A DNA stretch of 64,000 bases. Origin: Alopecurus myosuroides. Taxonomy: Eukaryota > Streptophyta > Magnoliopsida > Poales > Poaceae. The translations under genes and the position numbers were made by a program. The notes under the pieces were generated by a model. The model searched no databases. It was given only the letters and a program-made list of their open reading frames with translations, and was not told the origin of the DNA. Below are positions 1-10,900 of the stretch, one piece after another (position 1 is the stretch's first letter; every line of letters starts with the position of its first letter). The stretch is from positions 29,251,523 to 29,315,522 of the forward strand of contig CM054061.1 of the NCBI GenBank assembly GCA_028641055.1. The letters run 5' to 3'.

Positions 1-192
1 CCAGATGGATATAATAAGGAGCAGGGTGTGATATTTAAAATCAATTTTAATAGAATGATCTATGTATTGATCCAGCGACATAAAGATTTATAGCTGCACT
101 CTGAAATTTGTTTACAACCCTGCAGGCAGACTTGTACACACTTGAGGGTCCAAAACAATTTTGTAATGTGTAGTATGTAATAATCTGGATGG

Positions 193-906
193 TTAGTGAG
201 CATTAGCTGCACCTAGAATCACAGGACTAGGTAAATAATATATGCATACTATAATATATGAACAATGAGTGAAAAGAATAAAGCAAACTGCAGAATTGGA
301 AACCATGGGTAGATCGGAGCATAGAAGGGAAAGAAAAAAAGGGAGAAAAGGGGGAGAACCTTCCATCGTGGTGGAAGTCTCCTTCCTGGGGGGCCACCGG
401 GGGTGGCGAGCCAGGTCCTCCCCCTGTCGCAGGGTGTTGTCATCAACGATGACCTCGAGGAACTCTGCTCCCCGGCCTGCGGCACGAGTAGAGGAGCAGA
501 AACGACTTTCCTGCACGCTACTGGTTGCTACTGGCGCGAGGGCTTCGCCGCGTTGTCGAGGTCCAGCAGATGGCGGTGCGTCTTCCTTGACGCCGGTGCA
601 GCAGGTGGAAGGCGGGGATATCGCCCTCAGTAGGTGCATCGATCCCGGACATCGGGAGTGGAATGGAGATTGAATAGAACGGGGACGACAAGGTGGTGCC
701 GGATCTGCGGTTGGTGGCGAAGAGCCACCGGAGCCAGCCGGGATCTGCCGGCGATGGTGTGGAGCAAAGGGGGATTTGGGGTTTCTTAGGGACGGAGGGG
801 TGTCGCGTGCTAGCGTCTTCTGGTGGCGATTAGATCTGGTGGATATTTCAGCCTCGCGCCCTAGGGTTCCAATATTTCAGTCCGCGCGCTTTCTCCTTGG
901 TGTTTT
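193..906 (-). other. GC-rich, 5'-gene-like fragment of unknown identity
   Basis: Read on the minus strand, this GC-rich block looks like the 5' end of a grass gene. An AACCCTAG-type leader lies near 860, and a frame without stops runs from about 639 to 193 (148 codons). The predicted peptide is low-complexity and matches no family I recognise. The sequence turns AT-rich at both ends, right next to the CACTA internal repeats. It could be a captured exon inside the transposon, the first exon of a real gene extending off the left edge, or chance GC-rich sequence. The stretch 1-192 is AT-rich and I see nothing in it. Confidence 0.25.
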
Positions 907-1039
907 TTTTTCACAGAGTAAAGTCTGAAATAATCATTGAAGTTGTAGAGACTGTGTGGGACAAACCACTCAATAGGTTTAAATACACCTCTTTTGAAAA
1001 AAGATAAAATTCTGTTGATTCCGTTAAAAGCGGACCAAA

Positions 1040-3120
1040 GTTGTTATACCACATTTCATGTTTAAATAACAATAATACTACTTCTCAGTAGGTTTAAATA
1101 CACCACTTTTAAAAGGACAAATTTCTGCCAATTTCGCTGAAAGCGAGCCAAATTTGGACTACAGGTGCATCGTAGTTTGCTCATGATTTTTTGGAAAAAT
1201 AATTTCTAGATACAAAATTACCTATTTCATCATAGATACACCAAGAGTTTTGCGAGAATCAACGCTAACTACAAACGGTCATGTCCCCCGTTTTGACCGT
1301 ATTCCGAAATCGACATAAAACGTTCAAAGGATGTTCAAAAAAATTAAAAAAAATGGATAACCTTCGCAAAGTGTCATCATATATGTCCTAGTATCCATCA
1401 AAAATAATTAACTTGGAATACGACAATTGGGTTGAAAAGGTGTTCACCGAAATGAGCTATCTCCTCCGAAGATTCTTGGGTTTCGGGTCAAATGACGGGT
1501 GTTATGGCCACATCCATGACATAGTTTGTTAAAATGTGCCCATATTCTACACAAGCATGCATAATGGAACAGTGAACAATGTTGCCGAAGAAAGTTTAAT
1601 TTTTCTGTGAATAAAAATACCATTTTCCATTTTCAGAGTGCGAAAAACGTTTTTTTTTAAGCACGTACCAAAAATATGTTACAAAGATGCACCAAATAAA
1701 ATTACAAAGTTATTATTCCACATTTCATGTTCAAATAACAAAATTCCTACCTCTCAATAGCTTTTAATATGCCTCTTATGAAAAAGACAAATTTCTGCCA
1801 ATTCAGCTGAAACCGGGCAAAATTTGAACTACAGGTGCCTCGTAGTTTGCTCGTGATTTTTTGTGAAAATCATTTTTAGATGCACAAGTACCTATTTCAA
1901 TAGAGATACGCCAATATTTTATCAATATTCATCCCCTGGATACAAATGGTAATGCCCGTCGTCTTGACTTTTTCCTAAAACAGAATTAGAAAATTCCAGA
2001 AAATTCAGAAAAACTCGAAATGATGCAAGACCTTCGCGTGGTGTCATTATATATGTCCTAGTATCCACCAAAGATAATAAACTTGGAATACGACAATTTG
2101 GTTGAAAACGTGTTTACAGAAATGAGCTATCTTCTCCGAAGATTCTTGGGTTTCGGGTCAAATGACGGGTGTTATGGCCACATCCATAACATAGTTTGTT
2201 GAAATGTGCCCATATTCTACAAGCATGCATAATGGAACAACGAACAATGTTGCCGAAGAAAGTTTAATTTTTCTGTGAATAAAAATACCATTTTCCATTT
2301 CCGGAGTGCGAAAAACGGGTTTCTTTGTGAAGCACATACCAAAAAAATGTTACAAAATTGCACCAAATAAAATTATAAAGTTATTATACCATATTTCATG
2401 TTCAAATAACCAAATTCCTACCTTTCAATAGGTTTAAATACACCTCTTTTGAAAAAGACAAATTTCTGCCGATTCAGCTGGAACAGGGCCAAATTTATCT
2501 GTGGTGTCGTTATATATGTCCTAGTATCCACCAAAAATAATAAACTTGGAATATGACAATTGGGTTAAAAAGGTGTTCACATAAATGAGCTATCTCCTCC
2601 GAAGATTCTTGGGTTTCGGGCCAAATGACGGGTATTATGGCCACATTTATGGCATAGATTGTTTAAATGTGCCCATATTCTACAAAAACATGCATAATGG
2701 AACGACGAACAATGTTGACGAAGAAAGTTTTATTTTTCTCTTAATAAAAATACCATTTTCCATTTTCGGAGTGTCAAAAAAGGTTTTTTTTGTGAAGCAC
2801 CTACCAAAAATATGTTACAAAATTGCACCAACTAAAATCATATAGTTATTATACCATATTTCATGTTCAAATAACCAAATTCCTACCTCTCAATAGCTTT
2901 AAATACACCTCTTTTGAAAAAGACAATTTTTTTGCCAATTTAGTTGGAAACGAGTCAATTTTGAACTACAGGTGCCCCGTAATTTGCTCATGATTTTTTC
3001 CAAAAATCATTTTTAGGTAAAAAAATACATATTTAAACAGAGATCCACAGATAGTTTCGCAATATTCCACCACTAACTAAGAACGGGCATGTCCCCCGTT
3101 TTCACCGAATTTGGAAATTG
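1040..3120. repeat. Internal tandem repeats of the CACTA element (about 460-670 bp period)
   Basis: The landmark TTCATGTTCAAATAAC (first copy TTCATGTTTAAATAAC) appears near 1056, 1722, 2392 and 2860. The landmark AATGAGCTATCTcCTCCG appears at 1451, 2121 and 2584. Full units are about 670 bp. The third unit is about 200 bp shorter because it lacks the segment around the 'caggtgc..cgtagtttgctc' landmark. The ends are partial units. Non-coding arrays of this kind occur inside Triticeae CACTA elements. The spacing and divergence exclude CRISPR. Confidence 0.8.
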
Positions 3121-3679
3121 GTATAAAATTTTAAAATGGAAAACCTTCGTTTTATGACATTATTTGTGAATCCATCAAATGGTATGCCCATGGGCATGAA
3201 TTGTGATCTAGTAACCTTCGCGTTGTGTCTATCCACCTCCCGTAAAAAAGACAAATTTCTGCCGATTTAGTTGGAAGTGTGTCAAATTTGAACTATGGCT
3301 TCTTCATAATTTCAAGGAATGTACGCCCATGGGCATAATTTTTTTATTTTTAAAAATGGTTGAAAATGGTCTAAAATTACTAGAATTAATTTTACAAAAA
3401 TTTCACAAGCGATTTCGGTCAATTTGGAGGTCATATTCAAATTATAGAAATGAAAGGAGAAAAAAAAAACAGAAAAACAAAGAATTCCTAGCCAGCCCAG
3501 CCCACCTAGCTATCAAGGTGCACGCGAGCGCTCGCTTCCCAGGCCGAGTTTCGGCCCACGCTAATCAACGGAAGCAAACCCGACCTCAAAAAAATTGGTG
3601 GGTCGTCCCAGCCAGGCCCAAGTCCACTTGCTATTATATGTCAAGTGCAACTAGCGCACTACTACAGCAACAACAGTCG

Positions 3680-3750
3680 GCCGGCCTAGTGGTTATGGTT
3701 CGTTGAGGAGAGATGGAGGTTGCTGGTTCGATTCTCCCCTGCAACCCCTA
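3680..3750 (+). other. tRNA-derived (SINE-like) pol III promoter motif
   Basis: An A-box-like TAGTGGTTATGG (3687-3698) is followed 26 bp later by a B-box-like GGTTCGATTCTCC (3725-3737), the spacing of an internal pol III promoter. There is no acceptor stem or anticodon arm, so it is not a functional tRNA. It may be a SINE head or a tRNA-derived segment carried in the CACTA element. Confidence 0.35.
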
Positions 3751-3867
3751 TTTTTGATTCGAAATCCCACACTTAGACTTATCTACAATCTGGTCGGACA
3801 CGGTCAATCAAGTAGACGTAACACGTATGCGGAGTTGACGATGGAATATCAACCTGAGGTGCTAATC

Positions 3868-4049
3868 GAGTTTATGACGATTTTATTTTATCAATTTACG
3901 ACGTTTTTTAGCTAAATCGTCGTGAAAATTCAGCGCTTTAATCCCCTTTAACGGCATACGACGTTCTGCCACGAAATCGTCATAACTCTATGACGATTTC
4001 GCCAACCGTCATTGCGAGAACGTCATGTATCAACACATTTCTTGTAGTG
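3868..4049 (-). repeat. CACTA subterminal repeats and terminal inverted repeat
   Basis: Short inverted motifs around GACGATTT / AAATCGTC and CGTCAT / ATGACG recur every 20-40 bp up to the CACTAC terminus, read on the minus strand. Such subterminal arrays bind the CACTA transposase TnpA-type protein in characterised families; here that is inference from position and style. Confidence 0.7.
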
Positions 4050-4826
4050 GGTATTAAGTTGCAAGCAACAGATAATCGCAGTAAGTAAAGTGTGTAATGT
4101 AAACAAAGTAAACATCGTTGTTTTCTCCCTAATGGCAACAACACATCCTCCATCTGTCACATTTCTGTCACTCGAGCACAGATGCAAAGGAGGCATCAAC
4201 CGACTATCGAGCATAAATACTCCCTCTTGGAGTTACTAGCATCTAATTGGCCAGAGCATCTATTAACAATGGAGAGCATGCAAGATCATAAATAACATAC
4301 ACATGAAGATAACATGATAGATTGATAATCAAGAGACACAACATTCAATAATCATCGGATCCCAGCAAACACAACATGTAGCATTACAATAAGATGATCT
4401 CGATCATGTGAGGCAGCTCACGAGATCTAAACATGAGGCATAAATAGGAGATGACAACCATCTAGCTACTGCTATGGACCCGTAGTCCAAGGATGAACTA
4501 CTCACGCATCACTCCGCAGGCGGGCATGGTGGTGTAGAGCCCTCCGAGCTGATTTTCCCTCCCGGCAGGGTGCCGGGGAGAACTCTAGAACCCTCCCGAT
4601 CTCGGGTTGACGATGACGGCGGCCTCGGGTGTTTTTCGTGGAAAAGTAGTATATTTTCAGGGTTCACGCATCGGGGAGAATATATAGGATAAAGGGCAAC
4701 GACAGTGGGTGCCCGAGGGGCCCACACCACCCCCAGGCATGGCCAGGGGGCGCGCCGCCCTATGGTGTGGCCCCCTCCGGGCCTCTTCGAGACTCCGTGG
4801 AACCTTCGGGAATTCTAAGACTTCCG
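4050..4826 (-). repeat. Athila-type LTR copy A, left fragment
   Basis: This is antisense to the LTR at 57384-58969: both carry the CAACTTAATACC, pol III-poor leader and CTCGAGTGACAGAAA landmarks and the GC-rich promoter block. The left edge is cut by the CACTA end at 4049 and the right edge by copia insertion at 4827. The remainder of the same LTR resumes at 41575. Confidence 0.8.
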
Positions 4827-6482
4827 TGAAGGGTTCGTTGCATAGAAAACAAAAAATTCCTACGCGAGAGATACCCTAAGGGCCAAGATCTAATCTAGGA
4901 GATGAAAGAAACGGGCATAGAGAAAGTCTTAAGGAGAACATACCCTCGAAGACACAAAGCGTTACGAGGTCAAATCTGGTTGGTGATGTAGTCGAACTCA
5001 TATCAATCTCAAGGTCGCGAAGATGAGCGCTGCAATCCGGTAGCGTTTCCGCACTCGGTCACATGTACAGCTCGATGACGACCTATGTTCCCTCGATCCA
5101 GTGGGGCAGCGGAAATAGAGGATCCCTCAGAACTCCAGCATCACGACGAGGTGGTGTGGTAGAGAAAACTTCGTTCAAGGCTTCGCCATTCGCATGAACA
5201 TGAGGTGGATCAGCGGGAGGAGGGAGGTGGAGATGACACCAAGTGTGCGGAGAGAGGGAGGTCCATCCCCTCTTTATATAGGAGGGGGAGGCAGCCACGA
5301 AATTTTGGTGCCTCCACCTCTCCCCTCATCATGTGGGTGGAGTCTCCACTCAACCCACTCATTCTCTCATCAATTCCCACTCAAAATTCCAAGGGTTTTC
5401 TTTAATAAATAAATAAAACAATTTCATTTCTTTATTTTAATATTTGTTAATCCTATAAACAAACATTAACACTTACCCCCTTGAACTATTTGTTAATCAA
5501 ACATTAACATATACCACCTTGAACTATTTCAATATTCCCCGAAACAATTCCAGTGACTATTCCAATATTCCCCGAAACAATTTCGGTGTTGTCCAAACTT
5601 TTCTCCGATATTCCGTATCCACTCAATTGCGTCATAAAACCTTAAGGGTTTCACCCTACGATTCATGAATAATGTAGACATGATTGAGACACCTCTCCGA
5701 TCAATAGTCAACAGCGGGACCTGGAGATCCGTAATGACTCCTACACATTCAGCGATGAATCTAGTGATCGTGTGAACCATAAACGTCGTAACCAATTCCC
5801 TTTGTCTTGCAATATTTTACTTATCCGAGATCCGATCATTGGTATCAACCATACTAGTTCAATCTCGTTACCGACAAGTACTCATTTACTCGTTCCGTGA
5901 TATGACATCCCTGTGACCTAGTCACGTGCTTGCAAGTTGTGTCGATGTGATATCACCGAGAGGGCCCACAGTATATCTCTCTGTCATTTGGTTGGACAAA
6001 TCCCACTCTTGATCCATGAGACTCAACTAATACTTCCCTAATACCCAGCGACACCTTTATAGTCACCCTGTTACGGTGTGATGTTTGATGTCATCAAATC
6101 ACTCTTCCGATGTTAGTGATTGACATGATCTCATGGTCTAAGGATTAGACTTACTTCGTATGTTTGATATAACAATGTAAACTTAATGACTTAATCGCAT
6201 TGCTATTATCACTTTGGGTCTATGTTCATCACATCATTCTACCAATGATATGACCCTGTTATTAACAACATCCAATGTTCATGATTAGGAAACCTTGATC
6301 ATCAGTTAATCAACGCGCTAGTGAAACCAGAGGCATTACTAGGAACTATTGTTTGTTTATTAAACACACATGTATCAATGTTTCCGGTTAATACAATTCT
6401 AGCATGAGAAATAAACATTTATCATAAACAAGGAATAAGATAATAACAACTTTATTATTGTATCTCGGGCATATTCCCTTCA
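4827..6482 (-). repeat. Copia 3' LTR
   Basis: 1656 bp with TG...CA ends and inverted tips TGAAGGG/CCCTTCA. A minus-strand TATA box (TATATAAA) lies at 5273-5280, the expected U3 promoter. The right end carries GGGCATATTCCC, the LTR start typical of the BARE/Angela/Barbara group. Confidence 0.9.
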
Positions 6483-6493
6483 GTCTCCCACTT
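6483..6493 (-). other. Copia polypurine tract
   Basis: Minus strand AAGTGGGAGAC directly abuts the 3' LTR. The same purine tract precedes the 3' LTR in BARE/Angela elements, where it primes plus-strand DNA synthesis. Confidence 0.85.
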
Positions 6494-7984
6494 GCACTAG
6501 TCAATAATCTAGTCTGTAAGCACTTAACACATATGGCATTCCAGTGTTATTACGATGCTTCGCATGTGGTAGAATTCATCAAAAGATCTGACATGTTCAG
6601 GTCCTATTGTATTTGCATGTCTATGCGTCTATACCCATCACTCATTATCTAATGAGATGGCTTTGTATATATTTGGTCAACCGGTGAGACCTTAATTCCT
6701 CAGCTTAAACTAATGTTTCTAACATTGTGAAAATGTAGCTTCATAGTGTCAGCATTCTTGGAAATACACCAAGTTCAATAAAGAACTCCTTGACACAAAA
6801 TACTCATATTATTTGTTGGCAACACAACAATATACTTAGCCTTTGTTGTATTACCCGTCACAATACTTTAATTTTTAAACTCATTCAAATCCATCTTGGA
6901 ACTTTCTTCATGCCTATTGTGCTACCTTTCATCACATATTTTAATTGAGATAAAATTACTTGAATAGATGACAAGCCTATTAGTGTAACATATTACAACG
7001 AATATTTTGTCATTACTACATAGGAAAACATATCCTTAGCATTTCTAAAAATGGCACAAGGATCTCTCCGACTGTTGTCTAATCATCATATGAATTATCC
7101 TTCTATAACATTCTATAGCACAGGACTCATCTGGTTATGTACATAACATGGAACACATGACTTAGAAATCTCAATTTCAATTATGCTCATCTGTTGTCAA
7201 AACACGTGAATATTGCTCAATTCTTTTCCATGTGGCAAGAAACCCTTCTTGTCATTCCGATATTGACTTACTTCAATACTTTATCTATGTAATTTTGGCT
7301 CAACCATATCAGGTGCTTCAATCCATCTCTTATAGATATCGATGCCCGATATCTCCTAAGCCTTTCATCAGTATGAAAATCTTAACCGTGTTAATTTAAA
7401 ATACATATTTTCCAATCAACCATATGTCATCTACATAAATATGTCTTAGCGCTCCCACTTAATTCCTTGTAACTCTACAAGCATCTTTACCGTTCATAAT
7501 GGAATCGAACTGTTTTGATAACTTCATTAAAGTAAAGATTCCAACTTTGTTATGCTCACTTCAGCCATTGAAGTTTGCATATCGGTCCGGCAACCTTTTG
7601 AATTTTACAAAACTCCCAGACCGTGTCAAGTACACATCCTCGATCAAACTTCCTAGAGAGGAGAGTTGGATTTTTTATTCAACTGCCATATCATAATATG
7701 TAACTTTTGCTAGAACTATCCGCAAAGACTAAAGAATCACTACGGAAGATCAAAATCTTGTACTAGTAAACTCTTTGAACTTCGTCGAAAACATCTTTTC
7801 GACAAACACAACTTTCAAAGGATGTAAAAATCCATGTCGTTGTTGCTATATAGACCCGTTTGCTATCGTTAGGCATCATGCCTATCAAAAATACTACCAA
7901 GTCACATACTTGATATTCATACAGGGATACTATCGCGGATATAACGACTCATAGACAATTTTACGAAGTCAGGGCCCATCATTT
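6494..7984 (-). pseudogene. Decayed copia pol (reverse transcriptase/RNase H end)
   Basis: No long frame survives, but on the minus strand 7421-7443 still reads IYVDDIWLIG, the copia reverse transcriptase active-site box (YVDD). Position, next to the polypurine tract, agrees with the 3' end of pol. Many frameshifts and stops separate the remaining conserved words, so the copy is dead. The piece ends where the long LTR at about 7985 was inserted. Confidence 0.75.
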
Positions 7985-10900
7985 GTGTAAGGCCGCCAGA
8001 ACAACAGTCCAAGGACCTCTGATATGCATACATTCACGATCCCAGATCACAGCAGTCGTGAACAACATACCAAGTTGGTATACAGATACAACATCCATTA
8101 CACGATTACATAAAGGTTTTACAACAAGGTATGGTCTCATGACCAAGTCTAACACAACTGCCACGTAGGGCAGGCAACTCAACAAACACAGTGGAAGTCC
8201 ACAACACACAACGCAGTAGAGCCCAAGTCACGCCTTAAACCTACAAGCTGTTGACAGAGAGACGAGCCTAGCTCGCAGGGCCATCAGTGCAGTACTCCTC
8301 CTCGTAGCACTCCTCCTGAGGATGCTCCTCGAAGTCTGGCAAGTAGATACCAGGGACAAAACCAATATGAGTACATTTGAATGTACTCTACAAGACATCC
8401 TTTATGAAGCTTAAGAATGCAAGTATGCTTATATAATGGAGTGGGTAGGCTATACATAGGGTTCACTACCCATGATGGATGAAAGATACATCACGGTTGA
8501 TTTTGACATCTCTATGTCTTTGTTGAAGAAGATACTTCAAAACAAAATAATTTAGTTTTCTTTCTCTTGTAGATATTGCATGTCCAAGAGCTTTTTAAGA
8601 TTTTGTTTGAAAAGAAAGTTTTTCTTTGCAAAACTTCTTGTAAAACAACTTCTAGCTTCTCTTCATCTGTACCTCACAGGTACAAGTTTTCCTCTTATCA
8701 GTACCTCACAGCTACAAAATCCTTTTTTTTAAACATCCTTCTTGAAAACAAGGACACAATACTAGCTACATGGCCATTCAACTGTCCATATCCGAGGACG
8801 CGGCTATGCCGAATAGTTTAACTCTGCAGAGGTGTAGACAATCCAGAAGATCCAGAACATCCGCCATGAACAACCATGGACTGTCTCTGACAGTATGCGA
8901 ACATCAGATAGCTGGTCCTAACCTTCCACTATGTTCAGGCTAGTAAATGACTATCTCTTCAATTGATTTTATTCTCCCCGGCATCGTGTCGCACACCGCC
9001 TTGACAGGAGACCCAACTGCCGGAGGGAAAAATAATCCTACACTTTGCATGCCTCGTGTTTCATAACTTGGCGACATTTCGGTTCAAGGGATCGCATCCC
9101 TTATAGAAAGTTGAAATAGAGCACACGTTAACAAGAACAAGTTTCCAGCCAAGCCCCTTGCCCATTTTCGGGTAGAGTGGCAGTACGATAAAGGTTGTCC
9201 GGTGAAGACTATGTTATGTGTCATTTTTGAAAACACCTTTTTCCAAAAAATGATCACTTCACAATCCTCCTGTGGTCAAGGCTCCGCATTTCCACCGGGT
9301 TTTTCATAAATCCATTGTTTTGCAAAATTCATATTTTTAGGGTGTCCGCTTAGGGACTCTATGTTATTTTATTTTTGGTGGTAATAATACCATATGGTGG
9401 CTATGGGCTTGGTAACACCAAGTTTTAACTACTGGCATGATAATAATTATATAGTTTTAGTAGTAGTAATAGCCACAACAAAAAAAAGTTTTGTTAATCA
9501 AAGTTTTGTAAAACTTGAGAAGTGAACATGCATGATAGATAATGATAAGTGTAGTAGCAAGCATCAGGATGGCTTGCCTTGAAACTCTTTGTGTCACTGG
9601 CTTTGAAGTAGCTCAAACTTGACAAACAGCTCTACAACTCCTTCTTCTTCTTCTTCTTTGTTTTCTAACGTCGTAAAAAGAATAAAAGACACACACTCAG
9701 AACCAAATGAAGGCAATCAATAATACAAAGCAACACATAGAGCAAGCAAACGTATACTAATTCAACCACTCAAAAAGTTATCGAGGAAACTATCACTCAA
9801 GCACACATGGTATAAATGTTGTACTAGAATGCTTATGGTTGGGAAACCATATCCCACGTCCTAAATATCATAGGTTGAGTGGGTGTACCACTCTCATACC
9901 AAAATATTGAAGAAGCCAAAAATAGCCTTAGGTCACAAGGGTGAGACTACTAAAGTAATAACAAACATTCAAAGCAATACCCATGCCAGTGGGTATTAAC
10001 AACAACACAAGCAAGCATCACTAAATAAGTTTACCACTAAATCATTGAATAGATAACTAAATAATACTAAACACAACAATATCCCTGGTACAATACTCAT
10101 GCTAAGGTAATTACTCAGAACATTTCAACTAGCAAAGCAAACCACAAATGAACAAGGTAGTCACTGACTATGTTCATATCTACACAGGGACTAAAGAAAC
10201 ACTCAATCATAAATGTAACTAAACAAACCAGTGGCTCAACCACTTGTAACAAGTCATAAGATACACTCTAGAACACAAAAATCATATGAGATAAATATAG
10301 CTAGAAACAGGATAAAACAGGGGTTTACTAATAGCATACTAGTATGAAAGATTACTACACATGCATGACTAAAAAGTAGTGTACTCCTCAACCAATACCA
10401 CTAGCACCAAAAGAGTCATGTCCAAACAACATGAGTGGAAACATGTTAAACAATCTAGGCTAAACATACTTCCTTAAAATAGGAAGGCAATAATAATAGA
10501 GCAACTCATAATTTCCAGGGGTACCACTAATACAATAATAGAGAAGTTATTAACACTACAAGAATGCATTTTCCTTAACAAGCTACACATGATTCTAGAT
10601 ACCCATTAACAGAACATACCCTTACACATGCTAGTAAATAATTATACCAAAACTTATTCTATGAAACAACTACTCAACAAGAATCAACCTAGTCTACTTA
10701 AACATGATTTTCTAACAACCAAGAACAAGCATCAAAATAACATGTTATAAAATCAGTAGCTATACACTCTACTTATGATTAAACATCACTTTGTAAAATT
10801 AAGACACTCAAGGGAAATTCTATCCACACATAATCCTCAACACTAGGAGATATTTCTATTAGAGCAAACAACACTCAGTTAATCAAAGGCAACAACTAGT

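Larger units (their letters stand above)
921..4049. mobile_element. CACTA DNA transposon, right-hand part
   Basis: The right terminus reads, on the minus strand, CACTACAAGAAATGTGTTG, the hallmark CACTA inverted repeat of grass elements. It stops at 4049, where Athila LTR sequence begins. Internally there is no transposase, only AT-rich non-coding tandem repeats and a short genic-looking patch near 3480-3900. The matching left terminus is not seen, so the left limit is a guess and the element may extend beyond the window or be truncated. It is probably a non-autonomous derivative. Confidence 0.65.

Noticed and set aside
1040..3120. Repeat array considered as CRISPR
   Set aside because: Units of 460-670 bp without short spacers in a plant genome; these are transposon tandem repeats.
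3680..3750. Possible functional tRNA gene
   Set aside because: Only A- and B-box-like words are present; no cloverleaf arms.
9637..9660. (CTT)n microsatellite
   Set aside because: Short simple repeat in AT-rich LTR sequence, of no evident importance.
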